Positions 45,797-53,796 of a stretch of 64,000 nucleotides of DNA are shown here, piece by piece. The position numbers and the translations under genes were made by a program. The notes under the pieces are model-generated. The model was not told the DNA's origin. It did no database searches and saw only the letters and a list, made by a program, of their open reading frames with translations. Source of the DNA: Chryseobacterium sp. OV279 (lineage in GTDB: Bacteria > Bacteroidota > Bacteroidia > Flavobacteriales > Weeksellaceae); contig NZ_FQUD01000001.1 in assembly GCF_900128945.1 (NCBI RefSeq), forward strand, positions 434,001 through 498,000. The letters are read 5' to 3'. Every line of letters begins with the position of its first letter. Within the stretch, counting starts at the first letter, position 1.

Positions 45797-46045
45797 AATT
45801 CAAATTTTAATAAGTAGTCTGAGCCAAAACGGCAACAACTTCCTTTGTATTTTCAATTATGAAGCCAAAATTTAGTTAATGAATGTTAAATTAATGAATT
45901 TTTACATAAAACCTCCTTTTCCGGCTCAAAGGGTTTGTACAGCTTTTCCCTGTGGATCAGGGTTAGAATGTAATTTTAAGTTAATTAAAGGTTTTTATTC
46001 AGTTCACATGAATTGGTTACTTTTGAAATACCAAATTACTTTAAT

Positions 46046-46495
46046 ATGAAAATAGCAATTTTTAAAACGATGGCTTTTGTAGCCTTGTCGGTGGCAGCTG
46101 TATCGTGCTCTTCCAATGATGATATGGTGACTGATGTTAAACCTCAGGCAAAATCTGAAGTCTCTAAAGAGGCTTCAAAAACGAACACCTACAAAGTGAG
46201 ATTCGGTCTTATTTCTTTAGATGGAACCAAGATGCTTTCAGGAAATCACGATGTTGGAAGTTTCCTGGCCGAGAATACGGTGACAGGAGAAGTGTTTGAT
46301 ACTTATTACAGCGGAGGTTTCCAGACACTTCCGGGGTATTATGAAGGAATTCCGGCAGGAACTTATAAGTTTTCCGCTATGCAGGGACAAGGAGGCTGGA
46401 CAGGATATGGGTCTGTAACAGGAACTGTATCTGATGCGCAGGTAGATGCTGATGGCTATATTACCGTTTATATTCCGGTGACCTGGGCAGAATAG
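46046..46495 (+). CDS. lipoprotein of unknown function
   Basis: The product is about 149 residues from the ATG at 46046, which begins a lipoprotein signal (LSVAAVSCSSNDD, Cys21). The mature part is beta-rich with YKVRFGLISLDGTKMLSGNH and a Gly-rich middle (YSGGFQTLPGYYEGIPAGTYKF...GQGGWTGYGSVTGTVSD), reminiscent of small surface beta-sandwich proteins. A TACTTTTG -7-like element lies at 46018-46025. Confidence 0.75.
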   Translation: MKIAIFKTMAFVALSVAAVSCSSNDDMVTDVKPQAKSEVSKEASKTNTYKVRFGLISLDGTKMLSGNHDVGSFLAENTVTGEVFDTYYSGGFQTLPGYYEGIPAGTYKFSAMQGQGGWTGYGSVTGTVSDAQVDADGYITVYIPVTWAE

Positions 46496-46639
46496 CATGG
46501 TGTTGAAAATATTTACATCCGTTTATTAATCCTCACACGAGGATTTTTTTAATGAATTCATAGATATAAATAGTTTTTATTCACACTGTGTGGAAATTTA
46601 TATTAAATTTAACATTATAAAAACTGAAAACTATTCATT

Positions 46640-46813
46640 ATGGATATCCATGACTATTCATTTATTTTAAAACTGGTTATTTTGTTTGTTTTATCAATGC
46701 TCGTTATTTTGGGGTGTTATGTGATTCTTAAAAAAATCAATCATAAATCTGACTTTTGGTGTTACAGCTATGATTTCGCTTACTGGAAGAAATACAGTAA
46801 GAAAAAATATTAA
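46640..46813 (+). CDS. small single-helix membrane protein
   Basis: The 57-residue frame has one hydrophobic helix (ILKLVILFVLSMLVILGCYVIL) followed by a basic, aromatic tail (KKINHKSDFWCYSYDFAYWKKYSKKKY). It is followed 69 bp later by a good terminator (46882-46909). The amino-acid pattern of helix plus positive tail is typical of a real small inner-membrane protein. No family is recognised. Confidence 0.5.
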   Translation: MDIHDYSFILKLVILFVLSMLVILGCYVILKKINHKSDFWCYSYDFAYWKKYSKKKY

Positions 46814-46857
46814 GACAGTCATTGTCAACAGATTCTGTTTGGATTTTTCTAAATAGA

Positions 46858-46909
46858 TTTTTTTCATCATTTGTGTTTTTAGGCCTCCTTGATTGGGGGC
46901 CGTTTTTTT
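46858..46909 (+). terminator. T-rich element plus intrinsic terminator (copy 1)
   Basis: TTTTTTCATCATTTGTGTTT precedes the stem GGCCTCC/GGGGGCC and T7. A second copy of the same leader plus stem occurs at 48187-48234. Confidence 0.7.
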
Positions 46910-46983
46910 GACAACCCGTTTGAAAGAAAGAGACAGTGATTGGTAATAAAAAAGCTTCCCATTTCTGAGAAGCCATAATCAAA

Positions 46984-47811
46984 TTATATGTTGAAAGTTA
47001 CTTTTACTTTATTGATCAGCCGGTGAAGTTTCTGGGTCTGATAGTTCAGGAGTTCGTAAATCTCCTGTGCATCGGTATATACATCCGGAACAATTTTGTT
47101 GTTGATTTTGCTGATGCCCCGTCTTTTCATAGCATCGTGGATTACTTTGGCAAAAGACTCCTTGGCTCCCTGTTTGAAATTATGCTGGGAAATACCATTA
47201 GAGTGTAATCTGTACAGATAGAGGGGTTCTTTGATGTATTTTACGTTACCATGTTCCAGGATCTTCAGATAGAGATCCTGGTCTACGGCACTTTTTAGAT
47301 TGGGATTGATGCCGGAAGTTTTCAGGTAAGTTTCTTTTTTAAAAGTGAAGAAGTGTGCAAATTGAGTAGGGCAGTTGAAAAAATATCTGCTGTTGTAGAT
47401 CTGTTTGGTGCTGGCGTATACCTTATTCTGATTTAAATTTTCATCACAGAGCATCATCTGCGAGTAGGCGGCTGTAATGTCATTTTTAGTAAATTCTTCA
47501 GCTGTTTTCTCCAAAGCATCAGAATAAAGGGCGTCATCCGGATCCAGGTAGGCACATATTTCTCCTTTTGCATATTTCATGCATTCTCTCTTGGTATAGC
47601 CGCAGCCTTGATTAGTGGCATTTTTGTAGAGTCTGAAACGGGGGTCATTTTGTATAATGCCCTTGATTTGTTCTACAGAATCATCAGTAGATGCATCATC
47701 GACAATTATAACTTCCCAGCTTCCGTATGTCTGGCTGATCAACGAGTTATAACAGTCTCTAAAGTACTTGCCATTGTTGTAATTGGCAATAAGAATAGAG
47801 AATTTTATCAC
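46984..47811 (-). CDS. GT2-family glycosyltransferase
   Basis: The 275-residue protein has the GT-A fold start FSILIANYNNGKYFRDCYNSLISQTYGSWEVIIVDDASTDDS (nucleotide-binding Asp). The metal-binding DxD-like motif is in ICAYLDPDDALY, and the acceptor/catalytic region follows near SAVDQDLYLKI. It transfers a sugar from an NDP-sugar, probably for an envelope polysaccharide. There is no membrane segment. It is isolated, not in an obvious polysaccharide cluster. Confidence 0.92.
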   Translation of the reverse strand: MIKFSILIANYNNGKYFRDCYNSLISQTYGSWEVIIVDDASTDDSVEQIKGIIQNDPRFRLYKNATNQGCGYTKRECMKYAKGEICAYLDPDDALYSDALEKTAEEFTKNDITAAYSQMMLCDENLNQNKVYASTKQIYNSRYFFNCPTQFAHFFTFKKETYLKTSGINPNLKSAVDQDLYLKILEHGNVKYIKEPLYLYRLHSNGISQHNFKQGAKESFAKVIHDAMKRRGISKINNKIVPDVYTDAQEIYELLNYQTQKLHRLINKVKVTFNI

Positions 47812-48186
47812 GTTATATTGAATTAAAATAGATATGTAAAACTAGGAAATAAAATAATGGAAAAACATAACCTCGATCATGTTATATTTAATTTATTTTT
47901 TGTATTTTCTAAAATTATGACGTATAATATTCGTTAATAATTGTTTATTTGTATAAATATGGTAAAATTATTTTATATCTTTTTATCTAAACTGTTTGAT
48001 ATTGTTGAACATACAGCTTGTGTATTTTTTTGATTAACGGCATTTAAATTTTAAAACAGATCCCTGGAAGAAGTGTGAATTGAAAAAAAAGAACTTTATG
48101 AGTTCAGTCATAAAGTGGAAAGATTAAAATAAAGTAATTTTGACTGTAAGATTAAACGAGAGATAATTATTTAAAGATTATAAAAA

Positions 48187-48234
48187 TTTTTTCATCATTT
48201 GTGTTTTTTGAGGCCTCCATTATGGGGGCTTTTT
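48187..48234 (+). terminator. T-rich element plus intrinsic terminator (copy 2)
   Basis: TTTTTTCATCATTTGTGTTT followed by GCCTCC/GGGGGC and T5. It parallels 46858-46909 although no gene precedes this copy. Confidence 0.65.
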
Positions 48235-48587
48235 ATTTTACTACAGCTTTTAGCCTAAAAGGTTCTCGTTATAAAAGTCCCAAAAAAAAATTTCCTGTTT
48301 TTTAACGATAAAAAATATTGATGGAAACGGAATTGGTTTCACGATAATATAAAAAGAAAATAATGGCTGAATTATGATTTTGATCATAAAATTAGCTTCA
48401 TGATGATTTCAATTTCAAAGTAAATCTGTGATTTATATATTTTAAAAACTTTCTATACGTACTTGAAAGTGTGATTATATCGGTAATTTTCATGGTTTTG
48501 TCCCTGAATAAAAAATCTAAATCCGAACTTCCTCAGAAATAATAAATTAAAAAAAATATAGAAAAGTATTTTTTCCAAAAGCTACTT

Positions 48588-48602
48588 TGGCACGATTTTT
48601 CA
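48588..48602 (+). promoter_or_regulatory. sigma-54-like -24/-12 promoter
   Basis: TGGCACG-N4-TTCA: the -24 half is a perfect TGGCAC, and the -12 half TTCA deviates from TTGC at the G. The next intrinsic terminator lies 60 bp downstream. Confidence 0.35.
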
Positions 48603-48613
48603 ATATATGAAGC

Positions 48614-48676
48614 AACTCATGTTTAATTTGAGTTTTCATGGTTATTAGTTTTTATCCCCAGAGCAATCTGGGGATT
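48614..48676 (+). ncRNA. candidate small RNA
   Basis: Starting about 12 nt after the sigma-54-like element, a short transcript would form hairpin AACTCA/TGAGTT and end at the perfect terminator ATCCCCAGA/TCTGGGGAT plus T8 (about 48653-48676). A 13-codon frame (MKQLMFNLSFHGY, from 48608) overlaps it, so a micropeptide is an alternative. Nothing here is a known Rfam family to my eye. Confidence 0.4.
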
Positions 48677-48845
48677 TTTTTTGCTCTACATTTTATTGTA
48701 TTCCGTCGGTAATTTTGGTGTCCTGAACCCTACAATTAATAAGATATTTTGCGGAAAGATCTTAAAACCGGAAAATATTCATGTTAAATTATTGAAAGAC
48801 TGTAATAGATTTGGTTTTCAGTTGTTTTATAGGTAAAAATAAGCC

Positions 48846-50294
48846 ATGAAAATTTATCTGTTTATTGTATCATTATTCATTTCCTTATCCTCTCTTGCCC
48901 AAAACGTAAGTTCCAGTGTAGATGAAGTCATTCAAAGGGAGATGAAAATAAGGCGAATTCCAGGAGTGCAGATTGCTGTTGTTCAAAATGGGAAAATTGT
49001 TTTAAGAAAATCATACGGGCTCGCCAATGTGCAGGATCAAATTGCTGTAAAGGATAACACGATTTTTCCAATTAATTCAAATACTAAAATTTTCACTGGG
49101 GTAGCCGTTATGCAATTGGTTGAACAGGGAAAAATAAAACTGGAGGCACCCGTCAGTACTTATTTGGATGGCTTGCCTTTGGAATGGCAGAAAATAACAA
49201 TAGATCAACTGTTGACCCATATTTCCGGATTGCCTGATATGCTGAGACTTTTAGATCCTACAACCGGGAATGTTGGGGCATTAGGAAGTGAGGAAGCAAT
49301 TTTCGAAAAACTTAAAACCACTCCTATGCAATTTAAGACAGGTGAGCAGTTCAGTTATAATCAAACCAATTATTATTTACTTGGAAAAATTATTGAGAAG
49401 CTTACCCATAAGCCATTTGCTGAATTCTTCGAAGACAAACAGTTTAAGATGGTTAATTTGAAGAATACGGTTTTTGGAGATTCGAGAGATATTATTCCGC
49501 ATTATGCGCCGAGCTACAGTTACAGAAGTTTTTTCGATGGAAAAAGGATGAGTGGGGATAAATTGGTCAATAATTATTATGAATTTCCTGATTTCACCAG
49601 AACAGGCGCCGGTCTTAACAGCACTTCCGAAGATCTTGCCAATTGGGTTATTGCCCTGCAAAACGGAAAATTGCTGCAAAAACAATCAACAGTTGATATG
49701 ATGTGGACCCCTGCCAAATTTAATAACGGGAAACCTACGGATTGGGTACGCGGCTGGGGAATTGCGAAGCTTAGAAAAAATCATAAGGCGATTGGAATGT
49801 CGGGCGGAAACAGATCTGCTCTGCTCATTTATCCTGATGATCATTTGGCAGTGATTGTACTGACCAATTTAGGAGGAAGTGCTCCGGAAGATTTTATTGA
49901 AGAAATTGCGGGATGTTATATTCCAGATATTATTAAAGCGGATCCGTTGACTTACCTCAGAAAAAATCTACAAAAGGTCGGATATGAAAATGCAATAGAT
50001 TTTGTGAAGAATGAGAAAAAACAAAATCCGGATTTTAAACCACAGGAATCTGAACTGAACAATTGGGGATACCGGTTGTTGGCCACCAATCAAAAGAAAG
50101 AAGCGCTGGGTATTTTTAAACTTAGTGTGTATTTGTATCCTGATAGCTGGAATGCTTATGACAGTTACGGTGAAGTACTGTTAAAAACCGGTGATAAAAC
50201 TAAAGGTATTGAAATGTATAAAAAGTCTCTTGACTTAAATCCTGATAACGAAAACGGGAAGAAAGTTTTAAAAGAAGTTCAGGCCCAGAATTGA
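48846..50294 (+). CDS. exported serine hydrolase (class C beta-lactamase-like) with C-terminal TPR
   Basis: The 482-residue protein has a signal peptide (VSLFISLSSLAQ). The beta-lactamase/PBP-like domain carries the SxxK nucleophile (Ser78-Asn-Thr-Lys81 in INSNTKIF), the YxN-type motif in FSYNQTNYYLLG, and an MSGGNRSALL segment in place of the KTG/HxG strand. From about residue 410 a TPR region (NNWGYRLLATNQKKEALGIFKLSVYLYPDSWNAYDSYGEVLLKTGDKTKGIEMYKKSLDLNPDN) is appended. The family includes esterases and D-amino peptidases, so beta-lactam resistance should not be assumed. Confidence 0.9.
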   Translation: MKIYLFIVSLFISLSSLAQNVSSSVDEVIQREMKIRRIPGVQIAVVQNGKIVLRKSYGLANVQDQIAVKDNTIFPINSNTKIFTGVAVMQLVEQGKIKLEAPVSTYLDGLPLEWQKITIDQLLTHISGLPDMLRLLDPTTGNVGALGSEEAIFEKLKTTPMQFKTGEQFSYNQTNYYLLGKIIEKLTHKPFAEFFEDKQFKMVNLKNTVFGDSRDIIPHYAPSYSYRSFFDGKRMSGDKLVNNYYEFPDFTRTGAGLNSTSEDLANWVIALQNGKLLQKQSTVDMMWTPAKFNNGKPTDWVRGWGIAKLRKNHKAIGMSGGNRSALLIYPDDHLAVIVLTNLGGSAPEDFIEEIAGCYIPDIIKADPLTYLRKNLQKVGYENAIDFVKNEKKQNPDFKPQESELNNWGYRLLATNQKKEALGIFKLSVYLYPDSWNAYDSYGEVLLKTGDKTKGIEMYKKSLDLNPDNENGKKVLKEVQAQN

Positions 50295-50820
50295 AAACCA
50301 TAATACAAACATATTCTTTATGATCTGGGTCATAGGATGGATGGCTGCTTATGGATTAATTTAGCCCTGTTTATTATCATTCATTCCCAATCATTTAGTA
50401 CTTACAATTCTTCCCGTAATGGGAAGTTTTTTTTTGTTTGCAACTTCCCGATTAGGATTATCGGAAGAGGCGTAAGGTTTTTATTAACGTGATCATTGTT
50501 TGCTGAAGAAATGCGTCGTTGACTGATAATTAATGAGGTCTGCTTTTTAAAATATCAAATTTGAGGACTCAAAGGATTATTTATTTTGCATGACTCAAGA
50601 ATGCATTAATTATTATATGGTTAATTTTGATAAAAAATAATTCAAATATTGGAGATTATTTCTTTAAAATAATCTATTTTTATTCATAATAATAAAAAAC
50701 ACACAATGAACTGCTTGATGACAAGTGAATCAGAATACCATTAATGGTCTGAGCTCAATGTTTATCGTATTAAGACACAAATTAAAAGCAATAAAAAACC
50801 TTCACTAAAAAAATCAACTT
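50295..50820. other. 526-bp intergenic region
   Basis: It contains an intrinsic terminator at 50410-50435 and otherwise AT-rich sequence with no convincing ORF. Promoter elements for the downstream tandem genes are not clear. Confidence 0.6.
50410..50435 (+). terminator. intrinsic terminator
   Basis: CTTCCC-GTAAT-GGGAAG followed by T9. Confidence 0.85.
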
Positions 50821-51549
50821 ATGAAGAAAATTTTTTCGATTTTTTACATCTGTACCGCTGTGCTAAGTTTTGCGCAGGTTGGTATTAACACTTCGAATCC
50901 ACAAACTGTGTTTCATGTGGACGGAGGAAAGGACAATCCTACAACAGGAGCGCCCACAGCGGCACAACAGGTTAATGATGTTGTGGTTACTGCTGCCGGG
51001 AATGTTGGAATAGGTTTGATAGCTCCACAGAAAAAGCTGGATATCGATGCCGGTAGTGCAAGTCTCAGGATAAGAAATCTACCCCAGCAACTTCCTGATG
51101 ATCATGATTTTCTTACGATCAATACAGCTAATGGAGACGTAGTCGCGACAAGGTACGTCTATACTACAACCATTACTGTAGCAGCGGCTGCAAACGGAAC
51201 CGTTACTATTCCTGCCAGTATAAGTATTCCAAACGGAATGTTGGTCGTTAAAACAAGCAATACATGTGGAGCAAACATGATCACGAATTTTATTTATTCG
51301 GATATTTCTCTTGGTTATGCAACATCCATTGCAGGTGATAAAGTGGGCACTTCAACGATTGCTCCTATACCAGGCGGAGGTGGAGGATCCGGCGTATGGT
51401 CTGTTAAGTTTCCCGGAACTGCAACCTGTGCCACAGGAAATGCTACTCAGTTTGATTTTACGGTTTCAAAACCTACAGCCAGCAGTTATTTGATTGTAAA
51501 CAACGGGAATGTAGCACGAACCTATGTGGTGACTATTTTCCGTTTGTAA
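50821..51549 (+). CDS. secreted protein, tandem paralogue 1
   Basis: The 242-residue protein has a signal peptide (YICTAVLSFAQ). The N-terminal module VGINTSNPQTVFHVDGGKDN...AAQQVNDVVVTAAGNVGIG...PQKKLDIDAG is common in Chryseobacterium secreted proteins and resembles the tail-fibre/head repeat that precedes chaperone-of-endosialidase domains. No such peptidase domain is present. The C-terminal half is beta-rich and ends NNGNVARTYVVTIFRL. The next gene encodes a same-length paralogue with the same layout. Confidence 0.75.
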   Translation: MKKIFSIFYICTAVLSFAQVGINTSNPQTVFHVDGGKDNPTTGAPTAAQQVNDVVVTAAGNVGIGLIAPQKKLDIDAGSASLRIRNLPQQLPDDHDFLTINTANGDVVATRYVYTTTITVAAAANGTVTIPASISIPNGMLVVKTSNTCGANMITNFIYSDISLGYATSIAGDKVGTSTIAPIPGGGGGSGVWSVKFPGTATCATGNATQFDFTVSKPTASSYLIVNNGNVARTYVVTIFRL

Positions 51550-51580
51550 TCTTTTCTGATTTTTACAAAAAAATAAAATT

Positions 51581-52309
51581 ATGAAGAAATTATATATCAT
51601 ACTTTATATACTCATATCTTTTGTGAGTTATGCGCAATTTGGTATTAATACAACCAATACACAGGGATTATTCCATATAGACGCGGCAAAGGACAACTCT
51701 GTTTCGGGAGTTCCTTCAGCGGGGCAGCAGGCCAATGATTTTATCATTACGTCATCCGGAAATACGGGAATTGGAAACGTATCTCCGCAGAGAAAATTAG
51801 ATGTTGATGCCAATAATCAGAGTCTGCGTATTCAGAATCTGATCCGTCAGGTTCCAGCAGATCATGACCTATTGATAAGGGGAGGGGCTACCGGTGATGT
51901 AACCACAGCAAAATACAGCTATTCTATAAACAGCACAAGCATATTACCGGGGGCAAGCGGCACCGTTACAATCCCTGCTGCAGTTAATATTCCTGCAGGA
52001 ATGCTGATCGTGAGGTCTGGGAATGCGTGCGGAAGAACAATGATTTCTACTTATATGTATTCTGATATAGCACTAGGATATTTAAGTGCTGTTGCCAGAG
52101 ACAAAGTAGGAACAGTAACAAGCTCTGCAGGCGGAGCCGGAACATCAGCCACCTGGGGACTTCAATTTGCGAATGTAACCGGTTGTGCTGACGGTGGAGG
52201 AGGTACCCAATTTGATTACACCCTGGTTAAAACGTCTGCGAATACCTATACCATTACCAATAACGGAAATATAGCCAGAACATATACTTTTACAGTTTTC
52301 CGGTTATAA
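51581..52309 (+). CDS. secreted protein, tandem paralogue 2
   Basis: The 242-residue protein is similar along its whole length to the preceding gene. Shared blocks include FGINTTNTQGLFHIDAAKDN, IGNVSPQRKLDVDANNQSLRIQNL, GTVTIPAAVNIPAGMLIV, TQFDYTLVK and NNGNIARTYTFTVFRL. It has its own signal peptide (LYILISFVSYAQ). The genes are separated by 31 bp with no terminator, so they are probably one transcript, created by tandem duplication. The function is unknown. Confidence 0.75.
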   Translation: MKKLYIILYILISFVSYAQFGINTTNTQGLFHIDAAKDNSVSGVPSAGQQANDFIITSSGNTGIGNVSPQRKLDVDANNQSLRIQNLIRQVPADHDLLIRGGATGDVTTAKYSYSINSTSILPGASGTVTIPAAVNIPAGMLIVRSGNACGRTMISTYMYSDIALGYLSAVARDKVGTVTSSAGGAGTSATWGLQFANVTGCADGGGGTQFDYTLVKTSANTYTITNNGNIARTYTFTVFRL

Positions 52310-52342
52310 ATGTAAAAAATAATCTTTTGAATGATAACAGTA

Positions 52343-52368
52343 AATCCCGCTCCAGGCGGGATTTTTTT
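52343..52368 (+). terminator. terminator after the paralogue pair
   Basis: AAATCCCGC-TCCAG-GCGGGATTT followed by T-rich sequence. Confidence 0.85.
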
Positions 52369-52424
52369 ATAGAATGGTATCTAAAATCAAAAGGAAAATA
52401 TTAAACTAGAAAAGCTCTCCATTG

Positions 52425-52451
52425 AAAAACCCCTCTTAAAAAAGAAGGGTT
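52425..52451 (-). terminator. terminator of peptide 1
   Basis: On the minus strand ACCCTTCT and AGAGGGGT form a stem (one G-U) followed by T5. Confidence 0.7.
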
Positions 52452-52458
52452 TAAATTA

Positions 52459-52632
52459 TTAAGGCTTAACTTTCGGAACGCAACCACATGCACAGTCCCA
52501 GATGTCCTGGTCCGGAAAGCATGCTCCTACTGCCTGGCACATATAAATGTATCCAACTCTGCAATAAGGTACTGCTCCTCCGCCTGCAACATTTTTTAAA
52601 TCTTCTCTAGTTAGCTTTTTGAAATTTTTCAT
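52459..52632 (-). CDS. leader-type six-Cys small peptide 1 (bacteriocin-like)
   Basis: The 57-residue frame is MKNFKKLTREDLKNVAGG-G followed by a core with Cys at 24, 32, 38, 47, 49 and 51. The leader ends in Gly-Gly and matches the MKNLKK...REELKxxxGG leaders of Chryseobacterium small peptides annotated as bacteriocin-like. Cys spacing is C-x7-C-x5-C-x8-C-x-C-x-C, identical to peptide 2. A minus-strand TATCTTTG -7 element (complement of 52658-52665) lies 26 bp upstream. Peptidase/ABC exporter or modification genes are not adjacent, so maturation is unknown. Confidence 0.75.
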   Translation of the reverse strand: MKNFKKLTREDLKNVAGGGAVPYCRVGYIYMCQAVGACFPDQDIWDCACGCVPKVKP

Positions 52633-52657
52633 AGTTAAGTATTTATTCGTTAGATTT

Positions 52658-52665
52658 CAAAGATA
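52658..52665 (-). promoter_or_regulatory. -7 element of peptide 1
   Basis: TATCTTTG on the minus strand, in the same position relative to the ATG as the TATATTTG of peptide 2. Surrounding 5' sequence is also conserved. Confidence 0.5.
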
Positions 52666-52875
52666 CTAATATCCATTAACAGGGAATTAAATTTTTTAAA
52701 GAATTTTATTATGTTAATTACGCATTTAGCAAAATAAATTTTAACCAAGTGAAAAAGTCATAGATTTATTTTTAAAAGAGCAACAGGTTATTATTAATAG
52801 ACTTTATAATGAGTTTCTGAAGTATAAAATAAAAGATACCACAAAAGTCACGATTTTTGGATTTATGATATCGAA

Positions 52876-52890
52876 CGGCACAAACCTTGG
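52876..52890 (+). promoter_or_regulatory. sigma-54-like element
   Basis: CGGCAC-AAACC-TTGG fits the TGGCAC-N5-TTGC spacing with one mismatch in each half. A terminator lies 55 bp downstream, parallel to the arrangement at 48588. Confidence 0.3.
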
Positions 52891-52901
52891 ATTATAAGAA
52901 T

Positions 52902-52973
52902 CGCATCACTAATAATATATCTTTCTAAAAAAAAATTACAGTTTTGCCTCTCGTGCCCCGGGAGGCTTTTTTA
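52902..52973 (+). ncRNA. candidate small RNA 2
   Basis: A short plus-strand transcript would run from about 52902 to the terminator GCCTC...GAGGC plus T-run (52946-52973), between two minus-strand peptide genes. Neither an ORF nor conservation can be shown. Confidence 0.3.
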
Positions 52974-53025
52974 TTTTCAAAGCTTTGTCTTTTTGGTAGA
53001 AGCTGAACTTAAAAGAAAGGAAATG

Positions 53026-53049
53026 AAAAACCCTCTAAAAAGAGGGCTT
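53026..53049 (-). terminator. terminator of peptide 2
   Basis: On the minus strand GCCCTCT-TTTT-AGAGGGT is followed by T5. Confidence 0.75.
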
Positions 53050-53053
53050 TGAT

Positions 53054-53242
53054 TTATCTTGGAAAAGGAAGTGTGTTCACTGGATAGCATCCACACAGGC
53101 AATCCCATTGATCGAAGTTTTCATCACAGATTCCAATAGCCTCGCATCTCCAAATTGCTCCACGAGGGCATGTTGGTACATTAGGACCTCCACCTTTCAA
53201 TTGCTTTAATTCTTCTCTTGAGATTTTCTTTAAATTTTTCAT
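53054..53242 (-). CDS. leader-type six-Cys small peptide 2 (bacteriocin-like)
   Basis: The 62-residue frame from the ATG at 53242 (MKNLKKISREELKQLKGG-G) has core Cys at 25, 33, 39, 48, 50 and 52, the same spacing as peptide 1, and a shared Q-x-W-D-C-x-C-x-C motif. The ten extra upstream codons in frame lie in the promoter region and are unlikely. Its 5' region, including a TATATTTG -7 element (complement of 53270-53277), resembles that of peptide 1, so the two arose by duplication. The role is unknown: bacteriocin, signalling peptide and metal binder all remain open. Confidence 0.8.
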   Translation of the reverse strand: MKNLKKISREELKQLKGGGPNVPTCPRGAIWRCEAIGICDENFDQWDCLCGCYPVNTLPFPR

Positions 53243-53269
53243 AGTTAAGTATTTAATTCGTTTAGATCC

Positions 53270-53277
53270 CAAATATA
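53270..53277 (-). promoter_or_regulatory. -7 element of peptide 2
   Basis: TATATTTG on the minus strand, 28 bp upstream of the ATG. Confidence 0.5.
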
Positions 53278-53373
53278 ATACTATTCCAATAATGGAGAAT
53301 TAAATTTTTAAAGAAAATTATTATGTTAACTGTTATAGCTGGTGAAGTATAATTTTTAGTTCAGATTGTTTGA

Positions 53374-53583
53374 CTATTCACCACAAGGACGCGTATTGCA
53401 ATAGGTAAAGCCAGCTGGATGCTGACAACATCTTTCGTAATCGTAGCATCTTTTTCCTCCAGTTCCACATGTTTCTCCAGTCGGTTCTCCTTCACCAGGA
53501 GCTGGTTCGTCAATTGGGCCACCTGCAAATACGACTTTTAATTTGGCTCTTGTAAGTTGATTCTTAACATTTAATTTTTTCAT
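53374..53583 (-). CDS. leader-type six-Cys small peptide 3
   Basis: The 69-residue frame is MKKLNVKNQLTRAKLKVVFAGG, then an acidic Pro/Gly/Glu linker and a core with six Cys (39, 46, 52, 53, 62, 67). The GG after a KLKVVFA leader fits the double-glycine pattern, but the core does not align with peptides 1-2. A TACTTTTG -7 element (complement of 53626-53633) lies upstream. Confidence 0.7.
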   Translation of the reverse strand: MKKLNVKNQLTRAKLKVVFAGGPIDEPAPGEGEPTGETCGTGGKRCYDYERCCQHPAGFTYCNTRPCGE

Positions 53584-53745
53584 AGTTTTTCGTTCTGATT
53601 TGTTATTTAATTAAAAAGATTATTTCAAAAGTATTAAAATAAATCAACCGTGCAGAGAGTTATTTTTTTATGTTAAGTCTGTGATTAGGGAATAGTTCCA
53701 ATATTTTGCGCCTAATTAAAATCAAAACCATGAAAAATGTAAAGA

Positions 53746-53777
53746 AAATTCCCCACTTATTAAATGGGGAATTTTTT
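53746..53777. terminator. hairpin downstream of peptide 4
   Basis: ATTCCCCA...TGGGGAAT with T6 on the plus strand and a shorter T-run on the minus strand. It serves peptide 4 on the minus strand. Confidence 0.6.
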
Positions 53778-53796
53778 ATGTTTAAATAATTTAAGA

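Larger units (their letters stand above)
47812..48845. other. 1.03-kb gene-poor region with repeated terminators and a candidate sRNA
   Basis: No convincing CDS was found; a 24-residue frame at 47959-48033 is too weak. The region has a TTTATGA/TCATAAA inverted repeat near 48094-48113 and copy 2 of the T-rich/terminator element (48187-48234). It also has a sigma-54-like promoter followed by a short transcript and terminator (48588-48676). It is very AT-rich throughout. Confidence 0.6.

Noticed and set aside
47959..48033. 24-residue frame in the 1-kb gene-poor region
   Set aside because: It is too short, has no helix-plus-tail pattern, and lies in very AT-rich DNA.
48846..50294. Beta-lactam resistance gene
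   Set aside because: It has the SxxK serine hydrolase fold, but the third motif is not KTG and a TPR tail is present. The family is mostly esterases and peptidases.
50821..52309. Phage tail-fibre genes
   Set aside because: Each has a signal peptide and no peptidase_S74 C-terminus or other phage genes.
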